The notes below the pieces were generated by a model. The model saw nothing but the letters and a program-made list of their open reading frames with translations. It made no database searches and was not told where the DNA came from. The translations under genes were made by a program, and so were the position numbers. Shown piece by piece: positions 1 to 7,636 of a DNA stretch of 64,000 nucleotides (the first letter of the stretch is position 1; each line of letters opens with the position of its first letter). This stretch comes from Paramagnetospirillum kuznetsovii (lineage in GTDB: Bacteria; Pseudomonadota; Alphaproteobacteria; Rhodospirillales; Magnetospirillaceae): the NCBI RefSeq assembly GCF_003284725.1, contig NZ_PGTO01000012.1:40459-104458 (forward strand). Reading direction: 5' to 3'.

Positions 1-353
1 TAGCCCTTGGGGAATTGGGGGAGCTTGATGCCGCCCATGCGCATGCGCGAGATGGCGCCGTTCGACCCCACCATGGTTAGCGGCGTGTGGTCCAGGCGGC
101 CGGTGTTCTTGAGCCGCAGCAAGGCTTCGGCGAATTTCTTCTGGTCGCGGGGGAAGATGAAGTCGGCCAGCGGACGGTCCATCAATTCGCTGTCGGAGAT
201 GCCATAGAGCGCTTCTCCGGCCCCGGCCGAATAGGTGACCACGTCATGGTCGTCGAGTTCGAGAAGCAGGTCTGCGCCCGCGAAGGCGAAGGCGATGAAA
301 CGATCGCGTTGCTGCTTCAGCTTTTCGACGAGGGAGTCCTGTTCGTTTTTCAT
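1..353 (-). CDS. PAS-domain protein, N-terminal part (cut by window edge)
   Basis: The ATG is at 353 and the gene runs leftward off the window, so only 117 residues are visible. After about 15 charged residues comes a PAS-like sensor fold (about residues 15-115), including an ELDDHDVVTYSAGA strand, a GYG-type helix region read here as LYGISDSELM, and a PLADFI...F loop. PAS domains usually sit in front of kinase, GGDEF/EAL or chemotaxis output modules, and the output lies outside the window. The gene is divergent from livK and shares the 258-bp upstream region. A PAS assignment is fairly secure; what it senses cannot be said. Confidence 0.7.
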   Translation of the reverse strand, partial: MKNEQDSLVEKLKQQRDRFIAFAFAGADLLLELDDHDVVTYSAGAGEALYGISDSELMDRPLADFIFPRDQKKFAEALLRLKNTGRLDHTPLTMVGSNGAISRMRMGGIKLPQFPKG

Positions 354-438
354 GAACCCCAGAATCCTTTCGGCTTCCGCCCCCTGATCGCGAATGCACA
401 TCCCCAGCCCTCACGCTACAAAAAGTCACGCGCCGACG

Positions 439-455
439 CAAGTTGTTTAAACTTG
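439..455. promoter_or_regulatory. Inverted repeat in the PAS/livK divergent region (possible operator)
   Basis: caagtt and aacttg form perfect 6-bp arms around a 5-bp spacer, in the intergenic region between the divergent PAS gene and livK. The region is AT-richer than the genes. Nothing here identifies the binding protein. Confidence 0.3.
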
Positions 456-611
456 TCACAAGTCGCGCCATACCTTTGCCCTGCTCATTGCGCAAATCGG
501 TACCCAATTGCGTATTTTTTTGTGGCGTTGCCCGTTGCTCTCGGGTTAAATACGCACTTAGATATGCTACGCGGCGCCATAAGCCGTGAGCTGCTTCTGG
601 GAGGAAATAGA

Positions 612-1766
612 ATGCGTGACCTCGTCAAATGGGGCGTGGTGGCTGTTGTCGCCACCGGAGTATGTTCGTCCGCTGGCACCGCCAGTGCGGCGGAGCCCAT
701 CAAGATCGGTGCTTTTTTGTCGGCTACCGGTCCGGCCTCGTTTCTCGGCGAGCCCGAGAAGAAGACCCTCGAAATGTATGTGGAAAAGGTCAATAAGGCC
801 GGCGGCGTGCTGGGTCGCAAGATCGAGCTGGTCGTCTATGACGACGGCGGCGCGGGCGACAAGGCCTCGACCTTCACCAAGCGCTTGATCGAAAGCGACA
901 AGGTCGATCTGCTGATCGGCGGTTCCACCACCGGAACCACCATGGCCGCGGTTCCCCTGGTGGAGCGGGCGCAGCTTCCGTTCATCTCGCTGGCGGGCGG
1001 CGTCAACATCGTCGAGCCGGTGAAGAAGTGGGTCTTCAAGACTCCTCATACCGACCGCATGGCCGCCGAGAAAGTATTCGCCGACATGAAGAAGAAGGGC
1101 TTCACCAAGGTCGCCCTGATCTCCGAGGATGCCGGTTTCGGCAAGTCCGGGCATGACCAGTCGTTGATGGTGGTGAAGAATTACGGCATCGAAATCGTCG
1201 CCGACGAGGTCTATTCCCCCAAGGATCCCGATGTCACCGCCCAGTTGACCAAGATTAAGAATAGCCCCGGCGTCCAGGCGGTCTTCAATTTCGGTTTCGG
1301 CCAGGGTCCGGCCATCGTGACCAAGAACTTCAAGCAGCTGGGCATGGGCGTGCCGCTGTTCCAGTCCCACGGCGTTGCCTCCAAGGACTATATCAAGCTG
1401 GCGGGAGACGCCACCGACGGCGTCCGCTTGCCAGCCGCCGGTCTGGTGGTGCCCGAGCAGCTGGCCGCCACCGACCCGCAGAAGCCGGTGGTGAGCGCGT
1501 TCAAGAAGGAATACGAGACGGCGTTCAAGTCCGACGTTTCCACCTTCGCCGGTCATGCCTATGACGGCCTCCAGATCGCTCTGGCCGCCATCGCCCGCGC
1601 CGGTTCCGTCGACAAGGAGAAGGTCCGCGACGAGATCGAGAAGACCTCTGGCTATGTGGGCACCGGCGGCATGGTCTCCATGACCCCGACCGACCACATG
1701 GGCTTGTCGCTTTCGGCCTTCCACATGGTGGAAATCCGCAAGGGCGAGTGGGTACTGAGCGACTGA
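612..1766 (+). CDS. livK: Branched-chain amino acid-type ABC transporter, periplasmic binding protein
   Basis: A 384-residue periplasmic ligand-binding protein of the Leu/Ile/Val-binding family (type I fold). The start at 612 is chosen because gggaggaaatag precedes it and a signal peptide follows (basic MRDLVK, hydrophobic core, cleavage near TASAAEP). The mature protein opens with the family-typical EPIKIGAFLSATGP, then the ETL-like helix and KIELVVYDDGG. It is the first gene of livKHMGF. The frame is open further upstream to 87, but that part lacks a signal peptide. Ligand is unknown: Liv-type binding proteins also take aromatic acids and amides, and aromatic-degradation genes lie just downstream, so an aromatic substrate is possible. 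Confidence 0.93.
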   Translation: MRDLVKWGVVAVVATGVCSSAGTASAAEPIKIGAFLSATGPASFLGEPEKKTLEMYVEKVNKAGGVLGRKIELVVYDDGGAGDKASTFTKRLIESDKVDLLIGGSTTGTTMAAVPLVERAQLPFISLAGGVNIVEPVKKWVFKTPHTDRMAAEKVFADMKKKGFTKVALISEDAGFGKSGHDQSLMVVKNYGIEIVADEVYSPKDPDVTAQLTKIKNSPGVQAVFNFGFGQGPAIVTKNFKQLGMGVPLFQSHGVASKDYIKLAGDATDGVRLPAAGLVVPEQLAATDPQKPVVSAFKKEYETAFKSDVSTFAGHAYDGLQIALAAIARAGSVDKEKVRDEIEKTSGYVGTGGMVSMTPTDHMGLSLSAFHMVEIRKGEWVLSD

Positions 1767-1841
1767 TTCGACAGTGTTGCGGCGGCGCTCCCATCCGGGG
1801 GCGTCGCCCGTCGATCACCCAACCGAAGGGCCGGGGGAATT

Positions 1842-2717
1842 ATGTTCGCCGCATTCCTGCAATACCTGTTTTCCGGGCTGACGTCTGGCGCCATCTACGC
1901 GCTGGCGGGGCTTGGTTTCGCGATCATCTATAACGCCAGCCATGTGATCAACTTCGCCCAGGGCGAGTTCATCATGATCGGTGGCATGGCGTCGGCGACG
2001 CTGGTGGCGGCGGGCGTTCCCATGCCGCTGGCCATTACCCTGGCCATGATCATTTCCATGGCGGTGGGCGTGGCGCTGGAGAAGTTCGCCATCGAGCCCG
2101 CCCGCAACGCCGACGTGGTGACCATCATCATCATCACCATCGGCGCCTCCATTTTCATGCGCGGCGCCGCCCAGATCATCTGGGACAAGGAATTCCATTC
2201 TCTGCCCGCGTTCTCGGGCGAGATTCCCATCGCCGTCCTGGGCGCCACCCTGATGCCGCAAAGCCTGTGGGTGTTCGGCGTCGCGGCGGTGGTCATCGTG
2301 GCGTTGTGGTGGTTCTTCAACCGCACCATGTTCGGCAAGGCCATGCTGGCCACCTCGCACAACCGCCTCGCCGCCCAATTGGTGGGTGTCGGGGTCAAGA
2401 AGGTGCTGCTGGCCAGCTTCGCGCTGTCGGCCCTGCTGGGCGCCGTGGGCGGCATCGTGGTGACGCCCATCACCTTCACCAATTACGAAGCGGGCATCAT
2501 GCTCGGCCTCAAGGGCTTCAGCGCGGCGGTCCTCGGCGGGTTGGGCAATGGCGGCGGCGCCATTGTCGGCGGTCTGATCGTCGGTATCGCCGAGGCCTTG
2601 GCTTCGGGCTACTTGTCCTCGGCCTATAAGGACGCCATCGCCTTCGTGATCATTCTCTTCGTGCTGTTCTTCATGCCCAACGGCCTTTTCGGCAAGCGCG
2701 GCACGGATCGGGTGTAA
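1842..2717 (+). CDS. livH: Liv-type ABC transporter permease, LivH subunit
   Basis: A 291-residue inner-membrane permease with about eight hydrophobic segments. It carries the LivH hallmarks GAIYALAGLGFAIIYNAS near the N terminus and a GLKGFSAAVLGGLGN segment near residue 225, the permease loop that contacts the ATPases. It follows livK by 75 bp and precedes livM by 4 bp, so the genes are co-transcribed. It forms the translocation pore together with LivM. Confidence 0.95.
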   Translation: MFAAFLQYLFSGLTSGAIYALAGLGFAIIYNASHVINFAQGEFIMIGGMASATLVAAGVPMPLAITLAMIISMAVGVALEKFAIEPARNADVVTIIIITIGASIFMRGAAQIIWDKEFHSLPAFSGEIPIAVLGATLMPQSLWVFGVAAVVIVALWWFFNRTMFGKAMLATSHNRLAAQLVGVGVKKVLLASFALSALLGAVGGIVVTPITFTNYEAGIMLGLKGFSAAVLGGLGNGGGAIVGGLIVGIAEALASGYLSSAYKDAIAFVIILFVLFFMPNGLFGKRGTDRV

Positions 2718-2721
2718 TGCA

Positions 2722-3669
2722 ATGAATTTCAAGACAGCAAGAACCGGGGGGCTGGCGCTTTTGGCGATAGTCATCGCCGCCGCTCCGATCGGCTTCTCCA
2801 ACAGCTACTATTACGACGTCGGCGTGAACGCCATGTTCAATGCCATCGTCTGCGTCGGCCTCAATCTGCTGATCGGCTATGCCGGCCAGATCAGTCTGGG
2901 CCACGCCGGTTTCTTCGCCCTGGGAGCCTATGGCTCGGCGTTGATGACCACCAATTACGGAATTCCGCCCATCGGCGCCATGGTGCTGTCGGCGGCGGTG
3001 GTCGGGCTGCTGGCCTTCCTGGTGGGGCGCCCGATCCTGAAGCTGAAGGGCCACTATCTCGCCATGGCGACTTTGGGCATCGGCATCATCATCCATATCG
3101 TGCTGAAGACCGAATCCAAGATCACCGGCGGTCCCGACGGCATGTCGGTGGATAATTTCAGCCTGCTCGGCGTCACCGTCATGGGCGACCGCATGTGGTA
3201 TTGGGTGGCGGGCGGCTTGTTGGTCCTGACGGTATGGCTGGCGCTGAACCTGATCGACAGCCCGGTGGGCCGGGCATTGCGCGCCGTGCACGGTTCCGAG
3301 GTGGGCGCCGAGGTGGTGGGCGTCGATACCTCCAGCTACAAGGTGCTGGTCTTCGTGGTCTCGGCCATGTTCGCCTCGGTGGTGGGCTCGCTGTTCGCCC
3401 ATAAGAACGGCTTCATCACGCCCGATATCGGCAGCTTCTTCCATTCGGTGGAACTGGTGACCATGGTGGTGCTGGGGGGCATGGCCTCGGTGTTCGGCGC
3501 CCTGATCGGCGCCGTGATCCTGACCCTGCTGCCCCAGGTGCTGGCGGCGGTGGAACAGTACGAAGCCATGATCCTGGGCGCCATCATGATGGGAACCATG
3601 ATCTTCATGCCCAAGGGTTTGCTGCCCAGCATCGTCGCCAGTCTCAAGCGTCGGGGGGCCGGGAAATGA
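2722..3669 (+). CDS. livM: Liv-type ABC transporter permease, LivM subunit
   Basis: A 315-residue membrane permease, the partner of LivH. LivM signatures are visible: NLLIGYAGQISLGHAGFFALGAY (split across about residues 48-70) and a cytoplasmic EAA-like loop ending in VVLGGMASVFGALIGA. Its stop overlaps the ATG of a tiny downstream frame (ATGA at 3666-3669). Normally LivM is followed directly by LivG; here about 100 bp of unusual repetitive GC-rich sequence intervenes. Confidence 0.95.
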   Translation: MNFKTARTGGLALLAIVIAAAPIGFSNSYYYDVGVNAMFNAIVCVGLNLLIGYAGQISLGHAGFFALGAYGSALMTTNYGIPPIGAMVLSAAVVGLLAFLVGRPILKLKGHYLAMATLGIGIIIHIVLKTESKITGGPDGMSVDNFSLLGVTVMGDRMWYWVAGGLLVLTVWLALNLIDSPVGRALRAVHGSEVGAEVVGVDTSSYKVLVFVVSAMFASVVGSLFAHKNGFITPDIGSFFHSVELVTMVVLGGMASVFGALIGAVILTLLPQVLAAVEQYEAMILGAIMMGTMIFMPKGLLPSIVASLKRRGAGK

Positions 3670-3773
3670 GCGAGGCAAAGCCGAAGCGCGGGCGCATTGA
3701 GCGCCCCGGAGCGGAGCGGAGGAGCCAAGTGAGCGGAGCGAATGCCCGGCGTTTGAGGGGCATGCAATCATGA
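3666..3773 (+). CDS. Possible 35-residue basic peptide between livM and livG
   Basis: A short frame that starts with ATG overlapping the livM stop (ATGA, 3666-3669) and ends with TGA overlapping the livG ATG (ATGA, 3770-3773). The predicted peptide is rich in Arg and Lys (starts MSEAKPKRGRIERP) and has no membrane segment. The DNA contains near-repeats of gagcggagcg. Exact ATGA coupling at both ends suggests translation could pass through it from livM to livG; low complexity argues it may be only a spacer. No homologue is recognised. Confidence 0.35.
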   Translation: MSEAKPKRGRIERPGAERRSQVSGANARRLRGMQS

Positions 3774-4531
3774 GCCTTCTGAAAGTAGAGAACCTCTCCA
3801 AGGAATTCGGCGGCGTCCATGCCGTCGAGGATCTGACCTTCTCGGTGGAGCCGGGGCACATTCATTCCATCATCGGCCCCAACGGCGCCGGAAAGACGAC
3901 GCTGTTCAACCTGATCACCGGCGTCTACACCCCCAGCTCGGGCCGGGTTCTGTTCAAGGATCGTCTGGTCTCGGGGCTCAAGCCCTACGAACTGGCCGCC
4001 ATGGGCATGAGCCGCACCTTCCAGAACCTGCAGATCTTCTTCAACATGCAGGCCATCGAGAATGTCATGGTGGGCAGCCATCTGCATCTCAACCGCGGTT
4101 TCCTGGCCTCGTTCCTGCGGCTGCCCAATGTCAGCCGCGGCGACCGGGAATGCCGCAAGACCTGCACCGAGCTGATGGAGTTCGTCGGTCTCGCCAAGTA
4201 TCTCGACGCCGACGCTGCTTCCATGCCCTATGGCGCATTGAAGCGGCTGGAAATCGCCCGCGCCTTGGCGGCCAAGCCGGAGATCCTGCTGCTGGACGAA
4301 CCGGCGGCCGGTCTCAACGCCACCGAATCGCGCGAGATCGACGAGGTGATCAAGCGGGTCGCCGCCTCGGGCATCACGGTGGTTTTGGTGGAACACGACA
4401 TGAAGATGGTGATGGGCATTTCCGACCATATCACCGCGCTGGATTACGGCCGCAAGCTGGCCGAGGGCACGCCCGCCGAGGTGCGCGCCAATCCGGATGT
4501 GGTCAAAGCCTATCTGGGAGCACACGCGTAA
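3770..4531 (+). CDS. livG: Liv-type ABC transporter ATP-binding protein LivG
   Basis: A 253-residue cytoplasmic ATPase. Walker A is GPNGAGKTTLFN (about residue 36), the LivG-type longer helical insertion follows (MSRTFQNLQIF and onward), and Walker B is ILLLDEPAAGLN with the H-loop VLVEHDM. The signature loop reads MPYGALKRLEIARAL rather than LSGGQ, which is normal for the LivG branch. Its stop and the livF start share one base (TAATG). Confidence 0.95.
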   Translation: MSLLKVENLSKEFGGVHAVEDLTFSVEPGHIHSIIGPNGAGKTTLFNLITGVYTPSSGRVLFKDRLVSGLKPYELAAMGMSRTFQNLQIFFNMQAIENVMVGSHLHLNRGFLASFLRLPNVSRGDRECRKTCTELMEFVGLAKYLDADAASMPYGALKRLEIARALAAKPEILLLDEPAAGLNATESREIDEVIKRVAASGITVVLVEHDMKMVMGISDHITALDYGRKLAEGTPAEVRANPDVVKAYLGAHA

Positions 4532-5241
4532 TGGGCACGCTTCTCGAAATCAAGGGGCTTACCAGCCATTATGGCCGCATCCAGGCCTTGAAGGGCATCG
4601 ACGTTACGGTGGGCGAGGGGGAGCTGGTCGCCCTGGTCGGCGCCAACGGCGCGGGCAAGACCTCCTTGCTGCGCTGCATTTCGGGCGTTCAGCCGATCTC
4701 TGGGGGCACAATCTCCTTCGACGGCAAGGACATCACCGGTCTGGCGGGCGAGAAGCGGGTGCCGCTCGGCATCAGCCAGTCGCCGGAGGGCCGCCAGGTG
4801 TTCGGCCCCATGTCGGTTGAGGACAATCTTCGCCTGGGCGCTTATATCCGCAAGGGGCCGACCATCGCCGAAGACATGCAGCGCATGTATGAGATGTTCC
4901 CCATTCTGTACAAGAAGCGGGAACTTCCGGCCGGGACACTGTCGGGCGGTCAGCAGCAGATGCTGGCCATCGCCCGCGCCCTGATGGCGCGTCCGCGCGT
5001 CTTGTTGCTGGACGAGCCCAGCATGGGGCTGGCGCCCTTGCTGGTGGAAGAGATCTTCCAGACCATCGTCACCTTGAAGCAGGCCGGAACCACCATCTTC
5101 CTGGTGGAGCAGAACGCCTATGCCGCGCTGGCCATCGCTGATCGCGGCTATGTGCTGGAAACCGGTTCCGTCGTCCTGTCCGATTCCGGTCAGGCGTTGC
5201 TGTCCAACGAAAAGGTCAAGGAAGCCTATCTCGGACTTTGA
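4531..5241 (+). CDS. livF: Liv-type ABC transporter ATP-binding protein LivF
   Basis: A 236-residue ATPase that pairs with LivG to drive LivHM. Walker A GANGAGKTSLL, signature LSGGQQQMLAIARAL, Walker B VLLLDEPSMGLAP and the H-loop FLVEQN are all present. It is the last gene of the operon; about 100 bp separate it from the iron permease, which seems to have its own control site. Confidence 0.95.
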   Translation: MGTLLEIKGLTSHYGRIQALKGIDVTVGEGELVALVGANGAGKTSLLRCISGVQPISGGTISFDGKDITGLAGEKRVPLGISQSPEGRQVFGPMSVEDNLRLGAYIRKGPTIAEDMQRMYEMFPILYKKRELPAGTLSGGQQQMLAIARALMARPRVLLLDEPSMGLAPLLVEEIFQTIVTLKQAGTTIFLVEQNAYAALAIADRGYVLETGSVVLSDSGQALLSNEKVKEAYLGL

Positions 5242-5312
5242 GGGATGACGGTCTGTCGCGTGTTCCTGGCTGAGGTATGGACTGTACATGGTCGGCCAAA
5301 CCGGGTAGTAAT

Positions 5313-5327
5313 TGCGACTGCGTCGCA
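5313..5327. promoter_or_regulatory. Perfect palindrome upstream of the FTR1 gene (Fur-family-like site)
   Basis: tgcgac-tgc-gtcgca is a perfect 15-bp inverted repeat lying 20 bp before the ATG of the iron permease, where a repressor would block transcription or initiation. Alphaproteobacterial Fur/Mur boxes are often TGC...GCA palindromes, so iron control is plausible, but this rests on position and symmetry only. Confidence 0.35.
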
Positions 5328-5347
5328 TTACCGTTTCGAGGGCCAGC

Positions 5348-6154
5348 ATGCTCGCCGCCACCGTTATCGTCTTTCGTGAAGTGCTTGAAGCAGCCTTGAT
5401 CGTCGGGATCATTCTTGCCGCCACCAAGGGAGTCGAAGGCAGCCGCCGCTGGATCGCCATGGGCATTGCCGCCGGTTTGATGGGCTCGGCATTGGTGGCC
5501 GGGTCGGCGGATGCGCTGAACGAAGCCTTGGCCGGTGTCGGTCAGGAGCTGTTCAACGCCTCGATCCTGGTGGTCGCGGTGGTCATGTTGGGCTGGCATA
5601 CCGTGTGGATGAGCAGCCATGGCCGCGAAATGGCCATGGAAATGCAGCGTGTCGGCCATGCGGTCTCGGTGGGCAATCGGCCGTTGTCGGTGCTGGCGGT
5701 GGTCGTCGGTGTCGCCGTGCTGCGCGAGGGTGCCGAGACGGTTCTGTTCATTTACGGTGTTTCCGCCTCGGGGGAGGAAAGCCGAATGGCCACCGCCATC
5801 GGATGCGGTCTGGGTCTTTTGGCGGGCGTGGCCATCGGCACCTTGCTTTATGTTGGGCTGGTGAGAATTCCGACTCGCTCGCTTTTCACGGTGACCACTT
5901 GGCTGGTTACCCTGCTGGCCGCCGGAATGGCGGCCCAGGCGGTGAATTATCTCGCCGCCGCCGGTATTCTCGACGTGGAGACCCAGCCGGTGTGGGATAC
6001 CTCGCCGCTGTTGGAGGAGACCAGCATACCCGGTCGGCTGGCCCATACCCTGATTGGCTATGTGGATCGGCCCACCGTCAGCCAACTGGCCGCCTATGGC
6101 GCCACCTTGCTGGCCATCACCGGTCTGGCCCGGATGACATCTAAATCCGCTTGA
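5348..6154 (+). CDS. FTR1-family high-affinity iron permease
   Basis: A 268-residue integral membrane protein with about seven hydrophobic segments. Both iron-binding REXXE motifs of the FTR1/EfeU family are visible: REVLE at residues 10-14 and REGAE at 126-130. ATG 5348 is preferred over an upstream TTG (5312) because it has a gaggg-type ribosome site and puts REVLE in the first membrane helix, as in the family. It is expected to move ferric iron across the inner membrane; the usual EfeO/EfeB partners are not adjacent. A palindrome upstream may mediate iron control, and a strong hairpin follows. Confidence 0.88.
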   Translation: MLAATVIVFREVLEAALIVGIILAATKGVEGSRRWIAMGIAAGLMGSALVAGSADALNEALAGVGQELFNASILVVAVVMLGWHTVWMSSHGREMAMEMQRVGHAVSVGNRPLSVLAVVVGVAVLREGAETVLFIYGVSASGEESRMATAIGCGLGLLAGVAIGTLLYVGLVRIPTRSLFTVTTWLVTLLAAGMAAQAVNYLAAAGILDVETQPVWDTSPLLEETSIPGRLAHTLIGYVDRPTVSQLAAYGATLLAITGLARMTSKSA

Positions 6155-6163
6155 CCGCGGGAA

Positions 6164-6217
6164 GCGGGCGGGACGCCCGCGCTCCGGTGTGGTTGGAAGC
6201 GCGGGCGTCCCGCCCGC
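6164..6217. terminator. Strong hairpin between convergent FTR1 and padI genes
   Basis: A perfect 20-bp inverted repeat (6164-6183 and 6198-6217, starting gcgggcgggacgcccgcgct) with a 14-nt loop, placed between the stop of the iron permease and the stop of padI. It is well placed to end transcription from both sides. There is no long T-run. Confidence 0.7.
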
Positions 6218-6218
6218 A

Positions 6219-7631
6219 TTAATTCCTAGCGATTTCCCGACGCAGCGAGGTCTGAGAGGTTTCGCCTCCGGCCGGAGTGGAGGATCCGGCCGGAGGCCTA
6301 TGCGCGGCCGGTGGCGCAGGCGAATTCGCCGACATCACCTTCAGCAGCGCAACCTGCTCGTCCACCTTGGCCTGAATGTGGTCGAGCTGGTCTTGCGACA
6401 GATGCTTGTACTTGCCGATCATCTTCACATAGGCGCTGACCGGCAGGGCATTGTCGGGCGAGCGGGTGAAGCGCAGCCCGGATTGCGGGGTGTATTCCCA
6501 CAAGGTGACGAAATTGCTCTCCACGCTCATGCGGCAGGCCTCGATGACCTTGGACGACGGGATGCGCCAGCCGGTGGGGCAGGGCGAGTAGATGTGGAGA
6601 TAGGAAAATCCCTCGAACGACGCCTCGATGGCGCGGTCCAGCTTGTCGTACAGGTCTTCCATGTAGCCGGTGGACGCGGTGGCCACATAGCGGCATTTAT
6701 GGGCCGCCATGATCATGGGCAGATTCTTGGCGTCCTGGGTCTTGCCCTTCATATGCTCGCCCACCGGCGTGGTGGAGGTCCACGAACCGTAAGGCGTGGT
6801 TCCGGAACGCTGCATGCCGGTGTTCATATAGCCTTCGTTGTCGACGCAGACATAAAGAACTTTCTCGCCCCGCTCGGCGGCGCCCGAGACGGCATGGAAG
6901 CCGCAATCGGCGGTGCCGCCGTCGCCCGCCAGCGCCATGACGACGATGTCCTTGCGGCCGATCTTGTCGTAGTAGCGCCGGATGCCCGCCAGCATGGAGG
7001 CGGTGTTGGTCAGCAGCGGGTGGAACACCGGAACCTTGGTTCCGGTCTTGCCATTATAGCCCACCGACCCCATGCCGGGGATGCAGCCCGGCGGGGTGGC
7101 GAGGACGGAATTGCGACCGATCTTGCGCATGGCGTGACGCATGATCAGCTCGGAATTACAACCCAGGCAGCCCGACAGGCCGGGAACGAACAGGTCTTCC
7201 CGCTCGCCGTATTCCATATAGAGGCTGCCCGCCTTGCGGAACTCCAGGGCGCCGGTGGGGCAGACCTTGACGCAGGCGGGATCGCCGTCGCACTGGTCGC
7301 ATTTGGCGACGCGGCCCACCGACAGGTCAACGGCGATGCCGCCATAGGCGCAGCCCGCGGTGCACAACAGGCAGTCGATGCATTTGTCGGAATCCCAGCC
7401 GATGACGCCGGAACCGTTGTCCTTGCCAAGCGCGCCCGAGGGACAGACCATGGCGCATTTGGGATCGCCGCATTGGCGGCAGATGGCCAGTTCGAACGCC
7501 TTTTCGGTGGCGCCGGGCACGATGGAGATCCGGCTGGCGCCCTTCTTCTCGGAGGCGCAGGCGGTCATGCAGTCGCCGCAGCCGTCGCAAAGGGAGGCCT
7601 TGAAGGCGATGGTGTCGAAAGCGGCGCCCAT
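6219..7631 (-). CDS. padI: Phenylglyoxylate:acceptor oxidoreductase-type beta subunit with ferredoxin domain (PadI)
   Basis: A 470-residue subunit of a 2-oxoacid:ferredoxin oxidoreductase-type enzyme. The N-terminal ~150 residues carry CX2CX2CX3C-like clusters (CDGCGDCMTAC, CRQCGDPKCAMVC, CIDCLLCTAGC, CDQCDGDPACVKVC), predicting several 4Fe-4S centres. The rest is the thiamine-diphosphate half, with GCLGCNSEL, the GDGGTADCG Mg/ThDP motif and DNEGYMNTGMQRSG. ATG 7631 is chosen for ggaggtaacgag just upstream, 5 bp after the padH stop. Gene order E-F-G-H-I matches phenylglyoxylate dehydrogenase (PadEFGHI) of anaerobic phenylacetate and phenylalanine degraders, which oxidises phenylglyoxylate to benzoyl-CoA with NAD+. 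A pyruvate or indolepyruvate substrate cannot be fully excluded. The C terminus is a Pro/Ala-rich tail. Confidence 0.85.
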   Translation of the reverse strand: MGAAFDTIAFKASLCDGCGDCMTACASEKKGASRISIVPGATEKAFELAICRQCGDPKCAMVCPSGALGKDNGSGVIGWDSDKCIDCLLCTAGCAYGGIAVDLSVGRVAKCDQCDGDPACVKVCPTGALEFRKAGSLYMEYGEREDLFVPGLSGCLGCNSELIMRHAMRKIGRNSVLATPPGCIPGMGSVGYNGKTGTKVPVFHPLLTNTASMLAGIRRYYDKIGRKDIVVMALAGDGGTADCGFHAVSGAAERGEKVLYVCVDNEGYMNTGMQRSGTTPYGSWTSTTPVGEHMKGKTQDAKNLPMIMAAHKCRYVATASTGYMEDLYDKLDRAIEASFEGFSYLHIYSPCPTGWRIPSSKVIEACRMSVESNFVTLWEYTPQSGLRFTRSPDNALPVSAYVKMIGKYKHLSQDQLDHIQAKVDEQVALLKVMSANSPAPPAAHRPPAGSSTPAGGETSQTSLRREIARN

Positions 7632-7636
7632 TCTCG

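Noticed and set aside
567..1724. Open frame of 385 residues on the minus strand opposite livK
   Set aside because: No family motifs and a His/Gly-rich composition typical of antisense frames in GC-rich DNA; livK has a signal peptide and family motifs.
4150..4530. In-frame upstream extension of livF into livG
   Set aside because: The extra residues are an out-of-frame reading of livG; LivF begins at 4531, just before its conserved ATPase motifs.
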